Shown piece by piece: positions 1 to 8,085 of a stretch of 64,000 bases of DNA. The position numbers and the translations under genes are program-made. Every line of letters begins with the position of its first letter. Positions within the stretch are counted from its first letter, which is position 1. The notes below the pieces were generated by a model. The model was not told the DNA's origin. It did no database searches and saw nothing but the letters and a program-made list of their open reading frames with translations. Source of the DNA: Streptomyces monomycini (GTDB lineage Bacteria; Actinomycetota; Actinomycetes; Streptomycetales; Streptomycetaceae); assembly GCF_022271435.1 (NCBI RefSeq), contig NZ_JAFIQY010000010.1, forward strand, positions 62,001 through 126,000, written 5' to 3'.

Positions 1-1
1 C

Positions 2-748
2 CGGGACATGGTGCCCGCGTTCGTCTCGACCGTCGTGGTGGGCCTGGCCGCGTACCTGGTGACGTGGACCGGCTGGATCGTCACCAAGGGCGGCTACTAC
101 CGCGACTGGGCCACCGCCACGCCGGAGGGCCGGGCGGGCGGCTGGCAGTGGCTCCCGGACTGGCTGCGCAGCCTGTGGCATTACGAGACGGAGGTCTACG
201 ACTTCCACAAGGGCCTGTCCACGCCGCACACGTACCAGTCCAACCCCTGGAGCTGGCTGGTCCAGGGCCGTCCCGTCTCGTACTTCTACGAGGACCCCAA
301 GATGGGGCACGACGGCTGCAAGGCGGCCGAGGGCTGTGCACGGGAAGTGCTCGCGCTGGGTACTCCCTTGCTGTGGTGGGCAGGCTGCTTCGCGATCCTG
401 TACGTGCTCTACCGCTGGCTGTTCCGACGGGACTGGCGGGCGGGCGCCGTCGCCTGCGGCATCGCGGCGGGCTATCTGCCGTGGTTCCTGTACCAGGACC
501 GGACGATCTTCCTGTTCTACGCGGTGGTGTTCGTGCCGTTCGTGTGCCTGGCCCTGGCCATGATGACCGGGGCGATCCTCGGCCCGCCGGGGTCGGGCGA
601 ACGGCGGCGCGCGGTCGGCGCGGTCGGCGCCGGGGTACTCGTCCTGCTCATCATCTGGAACTTCATCTACTTCTACCCGCTCTACACGGGGCAGCCGATC
701 CCCAAGAGCGCCTGGCACAACCGGATGTGGTTCGACACCTGGGTCTAG
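2..748 (+). CDS. pmt: Protein O-mannosyltransferase, C-terminal part (5' end outside window)
   Basis: This is the last ~249 residues of a multi-pass membrane mannosyltransferase that moves mannose from polyprenyl-phosphate-mannose to Ser/Thr of proteins during export. The reading frame is open to the left edge, so the catalytic N-terminal half is missing. What remains shows at least four hydrophobic segments, a large extracytoplasmic segment rich in Trp and Tyr, and the family's typical C-terminal block (YLPWFLYQDRTIFLFYAV, then FYPLYTG and a terminal WFDTWV). That end block is characteristic of actinobacterial Pmt (the Rv1002c family). A short inverted repeat just after the stop may end transcription. 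Family assignment is firm; the start is not visible. Confidence 0.9.
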   Translation, partial: RDMVPAFVSTVVVGLAAYLVTWTGWIVTKGGYYRDWATATPEGRAGGWQWLPDWLRSLWHYETEVYDFHKGLSTPHTYQSNPWSWLVQGRPVSYFYEDPKMGHDGCKAAEGCAREVLALGTPLLWWAGCFAILYVLYRWLFRRDWRAGAVACGIAAGYLPWFLYQDRTIFLFYAVVFVPFVCLALAMMTGAILGPPGSGERRRAVGAVGAGVLVLLIIWNFIYFYPLYTGQPIPKSAWHNRMWFDTWV

Positions 749-900
749 GAGACCTGGACCCAGGTGCCGACACGGCCGGATTCCGTACGCCGAAAGCGCC
801 GTCCGCGCAGGGCCGGCGGTCATACTTGGCCTCCATCGGACGATGCCGGTCAATGCCGATCGTCGCCCCGCGGCCCCGGGCGGCCGAGGAGGGACCGCAA

Positions 901-1248
901 TTGAGCACCCCGAAGATCGTGTATGTCATCGAGCACAACAAGCCGGAACAGGTCGAGGACCACGGCGCGCTGCGCACCGTCGCGCCCGCCTGCAAGGAAC
1001 TGGCCCTCGCCGCGTTCCTCGACATCGAGCAGGCCAGGGAGGAGGCCGAGATCTGGGGCGAACGGCAGCAGTACCCGGGGCTGACCTGGCAGGAGAACAA
1101 CAACCCGCTGCTCGGTGACGCCCCCGGCCTCCAGGCCACGACCGAGGTGGACGGGCAGAAGACCACGGTCTTCCGCATCAGCCCGGTGGAGGTCGTCGCC
1201 ACCCAGCGCTGGCAGCGCAGGCCGCCCCGGCAGCAGCCGCACGGCTGA
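901..1248 (+). CDS. Hypothetical protein, 115 aa
   Basis: I do not recognise this family. The 115-residue protein begins MSTPKIVYVIEHNKP and is soluble, without signal peptide or membrane segment. It has a mixed acidic/basic composition, one cysteine and a basic tail (RRPPRQQPHG). The TTG at 901 is chosen because GAGGAGG lies at 886-892 with 8 bases of spacing; the frame is open further upstream but no other start there has a comparable site. It lies alone between the mannosyltransferase and the penicillin-binding protein. The strong ribosome site and ordinary codon use support a real gene; function unknown. Confidence 0.7.
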   Translation: MSTPKIVYVIEHNKPEQVEDHGALRTVAPACKELALAAFLDIEQAREEAEIWGERQQYPGLTWQENNNPLLGDAPGLQATTEVDGQKTTVFRISPVEVVATQRWQRRPPRQQPHG

Positions 1249-1382
1249 GGCACGGCGGCGCCCCGCCGGCGTCGTCCGCGTCACAGGGCCGGAACTCACT
1301 CCCGCACCCCGTGTCCCATAGAGTGCGCTGCACGTTCTTGTGTGCGTGCTGAAGAACGAGGATTCGGGAGGGGATCGGCGAG

Positions 1383-3041
1383 ATGCGCCGTGAGGTGAGG
1401 TACGGGCTGATCGGTGGGGCGGTGGCCCTGGTCCTGGGCGGTGTCGGCGGCTACACGCTGCTCGGCGGGTCCGGCGACGGCGATCCGGCCCAGGAGGTCC
1501 GCGCGGCCCGGGACGGCAAGCCCGGCGACGGAGCACCCGAGGTGAAGTCCGGGCCGCTGTCCGCCGCGGAAGTCACCGGCACCGCGGGGAAGTTCCTCGA
1601 CGCCTGGAAGGCGGGCGCCGCCGACCGGGCCGCCGCCCTCACGGACGACGCGAAGGCGGCCGCCGCCGGGCTGGCCGCGTACCCGAAGCAGACCCACTTC
1701 ACGGACCTGAAGCTCACCCCGGGCAAGGCCTCCGGCGACAAGGTCGCCTACACGGTCGCCGCGCAGATCGCGTACAAGAACCTGAAGGCGCCCGTCTCGT
1801 ACGGCACCTCACTGACCGTCAAGCGCGACAAGGAGACCGGCGAGCCGCGGGTCGCCTGGGCGCCGAGCATCCTGCACCCGAAGCTGGGCAAGGGCGACGT
1901 GCTGCGGACCGGCGAGGCCGAGGCGCCGCCCATCAAGGCCGTGGACCGCAACGGCGCCGAGCTGACCAAGGAGGCGCACCCGGCGCTGGCCGGGGTGCTG
2001 GACAGCCTGCGCGACAAGTACGGCAAGAAGACGGACGGCAAGCCCGGCGTGGAGCTGTCCGTCCACCGGGCCGCCGGCGACAAGGCGACACAGAAGCCGG
2101 ACGAGACACTGAAGGTGCTCTCCAAGGGCACGCCGGGCACCCTGAAGACCACCCTGGACGCCACGGTGCAGGCCGCGGCGGAGAAGGCCGTCAAGGGCAA
2201 GCCGAAGGCGTCGGCGGTCGCCCTCAAGCCGAGCACCGGCGAGATCCTGGCCATCGCCAACTCCCCGGAGAAGGGCTTCAACACGGCCACCCAGGGCTCG
2301 CTGGCCCCGGGCTCGACGATGAAGGTCGTGACGGCCTCGATGCTCATCGACAAGGGCCTGACGGCGCCGGACAAGCCGCACCCGTGCGAGAAGTTCGTGA
2401 CGGTCGGCGGCTGGAAGTTCCAGAACCTGAACAAGACCGAGATCAAGAACGGCACCTTCGCGCAGAGTTTCGCCGCGTCCTGCAACAACGCCTTCATCTC
2501 CATGGCGCCCAAGCTCGCGGACGACGACCTGACCAAGCAGGCCCGCGACGTCTTCGGCATCGGCCTGAACTGGCAGACCGGCATCCCGACGTTCGACGGC
2601 GCGGTGCCGGTGCAGAGCGACGCGCAGATGGCCGCCTCGCTGATCGGGCAGGGCGGGGTACGGATGAACCCGCTGACCGTCGCCTCCGTCGCCGCGACCG
2701 TGCAGAACGGCGGCTTCCACCAGCCGTACATCGTCGCGCCCGCGCTGGACGGCCGGGCCCTGGCCAAGGCGCCGCGCGCGATGAAGCCGGACACCGCGTC
2801 CGCGCTGAAGTCGCTGATGAAGCTGACCGCCACCTCCGGCACGGCGGCCGAGGCGATGTCCGGGCTCAGCGGTGACATCGGCGCGAAGACCGGCTCGGCC
2901 GAGGTCGACGGGCAGGAGAAGCCGAACGCCTGGTTCACCGCCTACCGCGGTGACATCGCGGCCGCCGCCGTCGTCCCGGCCAGCGGGCACGGCGGCTCGA
3001 ACGCCGGGCCGGTCGTCCGGTCGATCCTGTCGGCGGGCTGA
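1383..3041 (+). CDS. Penicillin-binding protein with NTF2-like N-terminal domain
   Basis: A 552-residue class B-type transpeptidase that cross-links peptidoglycan on the outer face of the membrane. An uncleaved signal anchor spans about residues 8-30 (no lipobox cysteine). It is followed by an NTF2-like (MecA_N-type) domain at about 50-165 and then the transpeptidase domain. The three active-site motifs are intact: S311-T-M-K, S366-C-N and K502-T-G. The start is supported by GGGAGGGG nine bases upstream. The NTF2 domain resembles that of PBPs with low beta-lactam affinity, but resistance cannot be inferred from sequence alone. A GC-rich hairpin follows the stop. It stands as a single gene. 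Confidence 0.9.
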   Translation: MRREVRYGLIGGAVALVLGGVGGYTLLGGSGDGDPAQEVRAARDGKPGDGAPEVKSGPLSAAEVTGTAGKFLDAWKAGAADRAAALTDDAKAAAAGLAAYPKQTHFTDLKLTPGKASGDKVAYTVAAQIAYKNLKAPVSYGTSLTVKRDKETGEPRVAWAPSILHPKLGKGDVLRTGEAEAPPIKAVDRNGAELTKEAHPALAGVLDSLRDKYGKKTDGKPGVELSVHRAAGDKATQKPDETLKVLSKGTPGTLKTTLDATVQAAAEKAVKGKPKASAVALKPSTGEILAIANSPEKGFNTATQGSLAPGSTMKVVTASMLIDKGLTAPDKPHPCEKFVTVGGWKFQNLNKTEIKNGTFAQSFAASCNNAFISMAPKLADDDLTKQARDVFGIGLNWQTGIPTFDGAVPVQSDAQMAASLIGQGGVRMNPLTVASVAATVQNGGFHQPYIVAPALDGRALAKAPRAMKPDTASALKSLMKLTATSGTAAEAMSGLSGDIGAKTGSAEVDGQEKPNAWFTAYRGDIAAAAVVPASGHGGSNAGPVVRSILSAG

Positions 3042-3050
3042 ACCCCGCCG

Positions 3051-3072
3051 CCCGGGGGGGTGATCCCCCGGG
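3051..3072. terminator. Hairpin after the penicillin-binding protein gene
   Basis: An 8-bp perfect stem (CCCGGGGG / CCCCCGGG) with a 6-base loop starts 10 bases after the stop codon at 3041. There is no U-tract, as is usual in Streptomyces terminators. Confidence 0.5.
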
Positions 3073-3125
3073 GTGATCTCCCCCACCCCTCCCGCGCACC
3101 ATCGCATGGCCCGTACAGCTACAGC

Positions 3126-3131
3126 TAGCGT
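3126..3131 (+). promoter_or_regulatory. Candidate -10 element (TAGCGT) of a leaderless transcript
   Basis: TAGCGT at 3126-3131 is followed by exactly seven bases and then an ATG at 3139. This is the geometry of leaderless transcripts, which are common in actinomycetes. No good -35 hexamer is seen. Confidence 0.3.
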
Positions 3132-3138
3132 GCGGGCC

Positions 3139-3261
3139 ATGCGCCATTTCCCGTACGGTCACGAAGCCCTCCGCCCACCGGCCTCCGGCGCCGCCCCCGG
3201 CTCCCCGGCCGCCCCGTACGCCCGGAGCCGGGCGGCCGACGTGCGCGAGCGCGCCGCATGA
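3139..3261 (+). CDS. Possible 40-aa leaderless upstream ORF coupled to the EamA gene
   Basis: A 40-codon frame (MRHFPYGHEALRPPASG...) starts at an ATG seven bases after a TAGCGT -10-like hexamer and ends in a TGA that overlaps the EamA start as ATGA (3258-3261). The EamA gene lacks an obvious ribosome binding site of its own, so translation through this small frame could deliver ribosomes to it. The composition is Pro/Ala/Arg-rich and no family is recognised. It could equally be untranslated leader sequence, so the call is tentative. Confidence 0.3.
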   Translation: MRHFPYGHEALRPPASGAAPGSPAAPYARSRAADVRERAA

Positions 3262-4103
3262 GCCCCCTGGTCGTCGCCGCGGTCCTGACCGCCGCCGTCA
3301 CCCACGCCAGCTGGAACGCGATCGCGCACCACATCGAGGACCAGCTGATCGCCTTCACGCTGGTCGGCGGCGGCGGTGCGGTCTGCGGCGCGGTGCTGGC
3401 CTGCTTCGCGCCGCTGCCCGCGCCCGCCGCGTGGCTCCCGCTCGCGGGCTCCACCGTGCTGCACATCGTCTACCAGGTGCTGCTGATGCAGTCCTTCCGG
3501 ATGGGCGAGTTCGGGCAGATGTACCCCATCGCGCGGGGTACGGCGCCGCTGGCCGTCACGGTCCTGGCCGCCGTCTTCGTCGGTGAGGTGCCCGACGCCT
3601 GGGCCCTGGCCGGTGTGGTGCTCGCCTCGGCGGGCCTGGTCGGCCTGGCGCTGTGGGGCATCCGGGGCTCCGGTACGAAGCCGCACTGGCCGGCCATCGT
3701 CGCCGCGCTCGCCACCGGGCTGGCCATCGCCTCGTACACGACGGTGGACGGGATCGGCGTCCGCGCCTCCGGCACCGCCCTCGGCTACATCGGCTGGCTG
3801 ATGGTCCTCGAAGGCGTGGCGATCCCCGTGTACGCGCTGGCCACCCGGCGCCGGCTGCTCCTGGCCCAGCTGCGCCCGGTGGCCGTGCGCGGCGCGGCCG
3901 GCGGGGTGCTGTCCGTGTTCGCGTACGGCCTGGTCCTGTGGGCCCAGACGCGGGCCGACCTGGCACCGATCGCCGCGCTCCGCGAGTCCTCGATCATCGT
4001 GGGCGCGGCCATCGGCACGCTGTTCTTCAAGGAACGTTTCGGCGCTCCGCGGCTCGCGGCGGCGGGGCTGATGGTCGCGGGGATCGCGCTGATGCTGCGC
4101 TAG
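3258..4103 (+). CDS. EamA/DMT-family transporter
   Basis: A 281-residue inner-membrane protein with about ten hydrophobic helices arranged as two similar five-helix halves, the pattern of drug/metabolite transporter superfamily exporters. The first half holds QSFRMGEFGQMYPIARGTAPL and the second the related WAQTRADLAPIAALRESSIIVGA, both typical EamA repeats with the conserved proline-containing helix. The substrate cannot be read from sequence; relatives export amino acids, cofactors or xenobiotics. Its stop codon overlaps the stop codon of the convergent SDR gene (CTAG at 4100-4103), so the two genes share no terminator space. Confidence 0.88.
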   Translation: MSPLVVAAVLTAAVTHASWNAIAHHIEDQLIAFTLVGGGGAVCGAVLACFAPLPAPAAWLPLAGSTVLHIVYQVLLMQSFRMGEFGQMYPIARGTAPLAVTVLAAVFVGEVPDAWALAGVVLASAGLVGLALWGIRGSGTKPHWPAIVAALATGLAIASYTTVDGIGVRASGTALGYIGWLMVLEGVAIPVYALATRRRLLLAQLRPVAVRGAAGGVLSVFAYGLVLWAQTRADLAPIAALRESSIIVGAAIGTLFFKERFGAPRLAAAGLMVAGIALMLR

Positions 4104-4918
4104 CGGGACGCTTCCGGGCCGCCGCCGTGCAGCGCCCGGCTCAGGGACGTGTTGGCGATCAGGATGCCGCCGTCCACCGGGAGCGTGACGCCGGTGATCC
4201 AGGCGGCGTCGGAGGAGGCCAGGAAGGCCACGGCGGCGGCGATGTCGGCGGGGCGGCCGACGCGGCCCAGGGGGTACTCGGCCGCGGCGCGCTCCAGTGC
4301 TTCGGGGCGGTCGCCCCAGTTGGGGGTGTCGACCGTGCCCGGCGCGACCAGGTTGACCCGTACGCCCCGCCCGGCCGCCTCGCCCGCGAGCGTGCGGGTG
4401 AGGGAGGCCAGGCCCGCCTTGGCGGCGCTGTAGGCGTGGTTGCCGAAGTCCTGCTCGCCGTTGACCGAGCCGACGCTGACGATCACGCCGCGGCCGCCCG
4501 CGGCGGCCAGGTGGGGCAGGGCGGCGCGGGCGCAGCGGACCGCGCCGTTGAGGGTGATGTCCAGGTCGCCGGCCCAGTCCTCGTCCCGCTGGCCGTCGAA
4601 GAGCGGGGCGTCGGGGGTGCAGCGGCAGGCGTTGTTGACCAGCACGTCGAGCCCGCCGAAACGCCGTACGGCGTGTGCGACGGCCGCCTCCACGGCGGTG
4701 CGGTCCGCGACGTCACAGGCGAGCGCTTCGGCGGTGCCACCGCTGTCACGCACGGGTGCGCTCTCGCGGATGCGGGCGGCCGCCTTCTCGGCGCGGCCCG
4801 CGTCCAGGTCGGTGACCAGGACCCGCGCGCCCTCGGCGGCGAGCCGCCGCGCGGTGGCCTCGCCGATGCCCCGGCCGGCGCCGGTGATCAGTACGCTGTA
4901 GCCGTCGAATCGCCGCAT
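4100..4918 (-). CDS. SDR family oxidoreductase
   Basis: A 272-residue classical short-chain dehydrogenase/reductase. The Rossmann cofactor motif T12-GAGRGIG-19 is followed by VTDLDAG, where an acidic residue at the end of strand 2 suggests preference for NAD(H). NNAC and the catalytic S-(x)n-YSAAK motif are present. The start at 4918 (MRRFDGY) is preferred over the more upstream ATG because AAGGTGGG lies just before it and because SDRs normally begin about ten residues before the glycine motif. Substrate unknown. It is followed convergently by the EamA gene with overlapping stops. Confidence 0.88.
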   Translation of the reverse strand: MRRFDGYSVLITGAGRGIGEATARRLAAEGARVLVTDLDAGRAEKAAARIRESAPVRDSGGTAEALACDVADRTAVEAAVAHAVRRFGGLDVLVNNACRCTPDAPLFDGQRDEDWAGDLDITLNGAVRCARAALPHLAAAGGRGVIVSVGSVNGEQDFGNHAYSAAKAGLASLTRTLAGEAAGRGVRVNLVAPGTVDTPNWGDRPEALERAAAEYPLGRVGRPADIAAAVAFLASSDAAWITGVTLPVDGGILIANTSLSRALHGGGPEASR

Positions 4919-4972
4919 GCGCCCACCTTGGCGCATATGCCCCGGCGGCAACAGACCGCGTGGGGCACCCGG

Positions 4973-5134
4973 TCAGTACCGCTTCGGCGCCGGCTTCGGC
5001 TTCTCGCCGCGTACGGACGGCTGGTCCGCGTTGACCTCCTCGGCGCTGCGGTCCCGCTCGCTGTCCGGCGGCTTCGGCTTGTCCTGGTCGGGCCCGGCCT
5101 CCCGGGGATCCTCCGTCTTGCGCTGCTCGGCCAT
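4973..5134 (-). CDS. Small charged, probably disordered protein, 53 aa
   Basis: A 53-codon gene encoding MAEQRKTEDPREAGPDQDKP... and ending KPKPAPKRY. It is almost entirely Lys/Arg/Glu/Asp/Pro, has no hydrophobic core and should be intrinsically disordered. AAGGAG lies seven bases before the ATG, which together with the sharply non-random composition supports translation. It sits between the SDR gene and the serine hydrolase gene, same strand. Function unknown; similar tiny charged proteins are widespread in Streptomyces. Confidence 0.65.
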   Translation of the reverse strand: MAEQRKTEDPREAGPDQDKPKPPDSERDRSAEEVNADQPSVRGEKPKPAPKRY

Positions 5135-5213
5135 GCCGACTCCTTGGGATGAGCGGACGTGTCAGGCGTACGGGTGCCCCTCCCGCCCCTTGCGACACGT
5201 CCGTACCCCGCGC

Positions 5214-6419
5214 TCAGCCCTCCAGCGCCGCCCGCAGCCCCCGTACCAGCGCCTGGGCCCGCGGGTCGGCCGTCACGTTCTGCTGCATCCCGTTGGTGAC
5301 ATAGCCGAAGGCCGTACCGGACTCGGGGTCGGCGAAGGCCAGGCAGCCGCCGCGGCCGGGGTGGCCGAAGGAGCCGGGGCCCAGGAGGGGCGCGGCGGGG
5401 CCGTGCAGCATGTGGCCGAGGCCGAAGCGGGTGTTGACCACGAGGACGCGGTCGGGGCCCGCGGACTCCTCCGTACGGGCCAGGGTGAGGGTGGCGGGCG
5501 CGAAGAGGCGGGGGTGGCCGTCGACGGGGCCGATGAGCGCCGCGTAGCAGCGGGCCAGGGCGCGGGCGGTGGCGATGCCGTTGGAGGCGGGGAGTTCGGC
5601 GGCGCGGTAGGCGCCGGCGTTCTCGTCGGGGGCCGGGGTGATGGCGCCGAAGGCGCGCCGGGTGAGGGAGGCGGGGTCGCGGTAGGCGTCGGTGACGCTG
5701 CGCTTGGGGCGGACGCGCAGTCCGGCGGCGGCGGGCGGGGCGGGTGCCTCGACGTCGGCCAGGCGGCCGGTGCGGGCGAGCGCGTCGGCGGGGGCGCCGA
5801 CCCACAGTTCCAGGCCGAGGGGCCCGGATATCTCGTCGGCGATCCAGGTGCCGATGGTGCGGCCGGTGACCCGCCGTACCAGTTCGGCCAGCAGCCAGCT
5901 GTAGGTCTGGGCGTGGTAGCCGTGCTCGGTGCCGGGGGTCCAGGCGGGCGCCTGGGCGGCGAGGGCGGCGGGGCCGCTGACGCCGTCGACGGCCTGCTCC
6001 GGGGTGAGCGGGGTGTCCAGGACGGGCAGTCCGGCGCGGTGCGAGAGGAGGTGGCGGACCAGGACGCGTTCCTTGCCGGCGGCCTTGAACTCGGGCCAGT
6101 ACGTGCCGACCGGCGCGTCCAGGTCGAGCAGGCCGCGCTGGTGCAGCAGGAGCGGGACGATCGCGGCGACGCCCTTGGTGGCGGAGCGGACGACCTGGGC
6201 GGTGTCCGCCTCCCAGGGGGCTCCGCCGTGCTCGGGGGCGTCGGCGTCCCGGCTGCCGCCCCACAGGTCGACGATCTTGCGCCCGTGCCGGTAGACGGCG
6301 ACAGCCGCGCCGCGCTCGCCGCGCCGCGCGAAGTTGGCCGCGAAGGCGTCCCGGACCGGCTCGAAGCCGTCCGCGACCGTGCCCTGGACGTCCACCACTG
6401 TTTCCCGCTTCCCACTCAT
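5214..6419 (-). CDS. Serine hydrolase of the beta-lactamase (class C/EstB) fold
   Basis: A 401-residue cytosolic esterase/peptidase-like protein of the beta-lactamase superfamily (COG1680 type). The nucleophile motif S79-A-T-K82 and the tyrosine motif Y168-H-A are present, and HPGRGG near the C-terminus stands in for the KTG box. No signal peptide is seen, so it is more likely a cytoplasmic esterase than a periplasmic beta-lactamase. It is a clear paralogue of the gene at 11660-12856: the two share blocks such as GAAVAVY-DG-K-VDLWGG, LLSHRAG/LLSHRAV and GYHA. Physiological substrate unknown. Confidence 0.87.
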   Translation of the reverse strand: MSGKRETVVDVQGTVADGFEPVRDAFAANFARRGERGAAVAVYRHGRKIVDLWGGSRDADAPEHGGAPWEADTAQVVRSATKGVAAIVPLLLHQRGLLDLDAPVGTYWPEFKAAGKERVLVRHLLSHRAGLPVLDTPLTPEQAVDGVSGPAALAAQAPAWTPGTEHGYHAQTYSWLLAELVRRVTGRTIGTWIADEISGPLGLELWVGAPADALARTGRLADVEAPAPPAAAGLRVRPKRSVTDAYRDPASLTRRAFGAITPAPDENAGAYRAAELPASNGIATARALARCYAALIGPVDGHPRLFAPATLTLARTEESAGPDRVLVVNTRFGLGHMLHGPAAPLLGPGSFGHPGRGGCLAFADPESGTAFGYVTNGMQQNVTADPRAQALVRGLRAALEG

Positions 6420-6525
6420 CCGTCGCGTTTGTGACCTATCAATGGTGCAACGCGCGGATCAGTGCTGGTGACCAGGGGCGGCGGCGGACGCGGTGGGCGG
6501 GGGTGCCGTCAGGGCGCGGGGATCG

Positions 6526-7335
6526 TCAGGGCGTGGGGATCGTCACAGAGCGCAGATCGAATCCGAAGGGCAGTTCGAGGCGGTGCGCGGCCATCAGCTC
6601 CGTGTCGCTCAGCAGGTGCTGGGTGGGCCCGTCGGCGGTGATGACGCCTTCGGAGAGCACGACGGACCGGGGGCACAGTTCGAGCGCGTACGGCAGGTCG
6701 TGCGTGACCATCAGCACCGTCACGTCCAACGCCCGCAGGATGTCGGCCAGTTCGCGGCGGGAGGCGGGGTCGAGGTTGGACGAGGGCTCGTCCAGGACGA
6801 GGATCTCGGGGCGCATCGCGAGGACGGTGGCGACCGCGACCCGGCGGCGCTGCCCGAAGGAGAGGTGGTGCGGCGGGCGGTCGGCGTGGTCCGCCATGCC
6901 GACGCGGCCGAGGGCTTCGGTGACCCGCGCCGCCAGTTCGGCGCCGCGCAGCCCGGCCGCGGCGGGCCCGAAGGCGACGTCCTCGCGGACGGTGGGCATG
7001 AACAGCTGGTCGTCGGGGTCCTGGAAGACGATGCCGACGCGGCGGCGGACCTCCGCGAGGTGGCGGCGGACGACGGGCAGCCCGGCGACCGTGACCGTGC
7101 CGGCGCCGGGCGTGAGGATGCCGTTCAGGTGCAGGACGAAGGTGGTCTTCCCGGCGCCGTTGGGCCCGAGCAGGGCGACCCGCTCGCCGTGGGCGACGGT
7201 CAGGTCGACGCCGTAGAGGGCCTGGTGTCCGTCGGGATAGGCGTAGGCGAGCCCGGCGACCTCCAGGGAGGGCGCGGGGGTTTCCGGGGTCGGGGCGGTG
7301 GCGCGGGTGTGCAGCGGGTTGTTCAAAGGGTCCAT
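6526..7335 (-). CDS. cbiO: ECF-type nickel/cobalt ABC transporter ATPase CbiO
   Basis: A 269-residue ABC ATPase that powers metal uptake with CbiQ and CbiM. It shows Walker A (GPNGAGKTT), Q-loop (FQDPDDQLF, typical of ECF ATPases), signature (LSFGQRRRVAVA), Walker B (ILVLDEPSSNLDP) and switch histidine (VTHDL). The start at 7335 (MDPLNNPLHT) overlaps the end of cbiQ by 13 bases, indicating translational coupling. Only one ATPase gene is present, as usual for CbiMNQO systems. Nickel versus cobalt cannot be told from the ATPase; see the Nur-like box upstream of the operon. Confidence 0.92.
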   Translation of the reverse strand: MDPLNNPLHTRATAPTPETPAPSLEVAGLAYAYPDGHQALYGVDLTVAHGERVALLGPNGAGKTTFVLHLNGILTPGAGTVTVAGLPVVRRHLAEVRRRVGIVFQDPDDQLFMPTVREDVAFGPAAAGLRGAELAARVTEALGRVGMADHADRPPHHLSFGQRRRVAVATVLAMRPEILVLDEPSSNLDPASRRELADILRALDVTVLMVTHDLPYALELCPRSVVLSEGVITADGPTQHLLSDTELMAAHRLELPFGFDLRSVTIPTP

Positions 7336-8084
7336 CCCAGCAGGCATACGGCGAGGGCGGCGGCGGGCAGGGCGGCGGCGCGGGTCCACTGGGCGCCGGT
7401 CGCCGCGGCGGCGTCCGGTACGGGCAGGGTGCCCGTGTAGCCGCGGCTGACCATGGCGAGGTGGACGCGTTCGCCGCGTTCGTAGGAGCGGATGAACAGG
7501 GCGCCCGCGGTCTTGGCGAGGACGCCCCAGTGGCGTACGCCGCGTGCCTCGAAGCCGCGGGAGAGGCGGGCGACGCGCATCCGCCGCAGTTCGTCGGCGA
7601 TGACGTCGCCATACCGGATCATGAAGGAGGCGATCTGGACGAGCAGCGGCGGCATCCGCAGCCGTTGCAGGCCGAGCAGCAGGCCGCGCAGGTCGGTGGT
7701 GGCGGCCAGCAGGACGGAGGCGGCGACGCCCAGGGTGCCCTTGGCGAGGATGTTCCAGGCGCCCCAGAGTCCGGGCTCGCTCAGCGCCGTCCCCAGGATG
7801 TGGACGCGCGGCCCGGTGGCGACGAACGGCATCAGGACGGCGAAGGCCACGAACGGCACCTCGACGAGCAGCCGTTTGAGCAGGAAGGCGGCGGGCACCC
7901 GGGCGGCCGCCGCGACGGCGGCGAGCAGCAGCGCGTACAGGGCGAAGGTCCAGACGGCGGTGCGCGGGGTGGCGACGACGGCCAGGACGAAGCAGAGCAC
8001 CGCCGCGATCTTGCAGTGCGGTGGCAGGGCGTGCACCGGCGAGTGCCCGTGCCGGTAGAGCTTGTGGGCGTGCCCGGCGCTCAT
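7323..8084 (-). CDS. cbiQ: ECF transporter transmembrane component CbiQ
   Basis: A 253-residue integral membrane protein, the scaffold (T component) coupling the ATPase to the substrate-binding membrane protein. Around five hydrophobic helices are visible. The cytoplasmic coupling region carries two Ala-Arg-Gly-type motifs characteristic of T components (RVARLSRGFEARGVR and the following segment). The start MSAGHAHKLYRHGHSPVHALPPHCK, which is His-rich and typical of CbiQ, lies one base after the cbiM stop; an upstream in-frame ATG would add an unlikely proline-rich leader. It overlaps cbiO by 13 bases. Confidence 0.9.
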   Translation of the reverse strand: MSAGHAHKLYRHGHSPVHALPPHCKIAAVLCFVLAVVATPRTAVWTFALYALLLAAVAAAARVPAAFLLKRLLVEVPFVAFAVLMPFVATGPRVHILGTALSEPGLWGAWNILAKGTLGVAASVLLAATTDLRGLLLGLQRLRMPPLLVQIASFMIRYGDVIADELRRMRVARLSRGFEARGVRHWGVLAKTAGALFIRSYERGERVHLAMVSRGYTGTLPVPDAAAATGAQWTRAAALPAAALAVCLLGWTL

Positions 8085-8085
8085 G

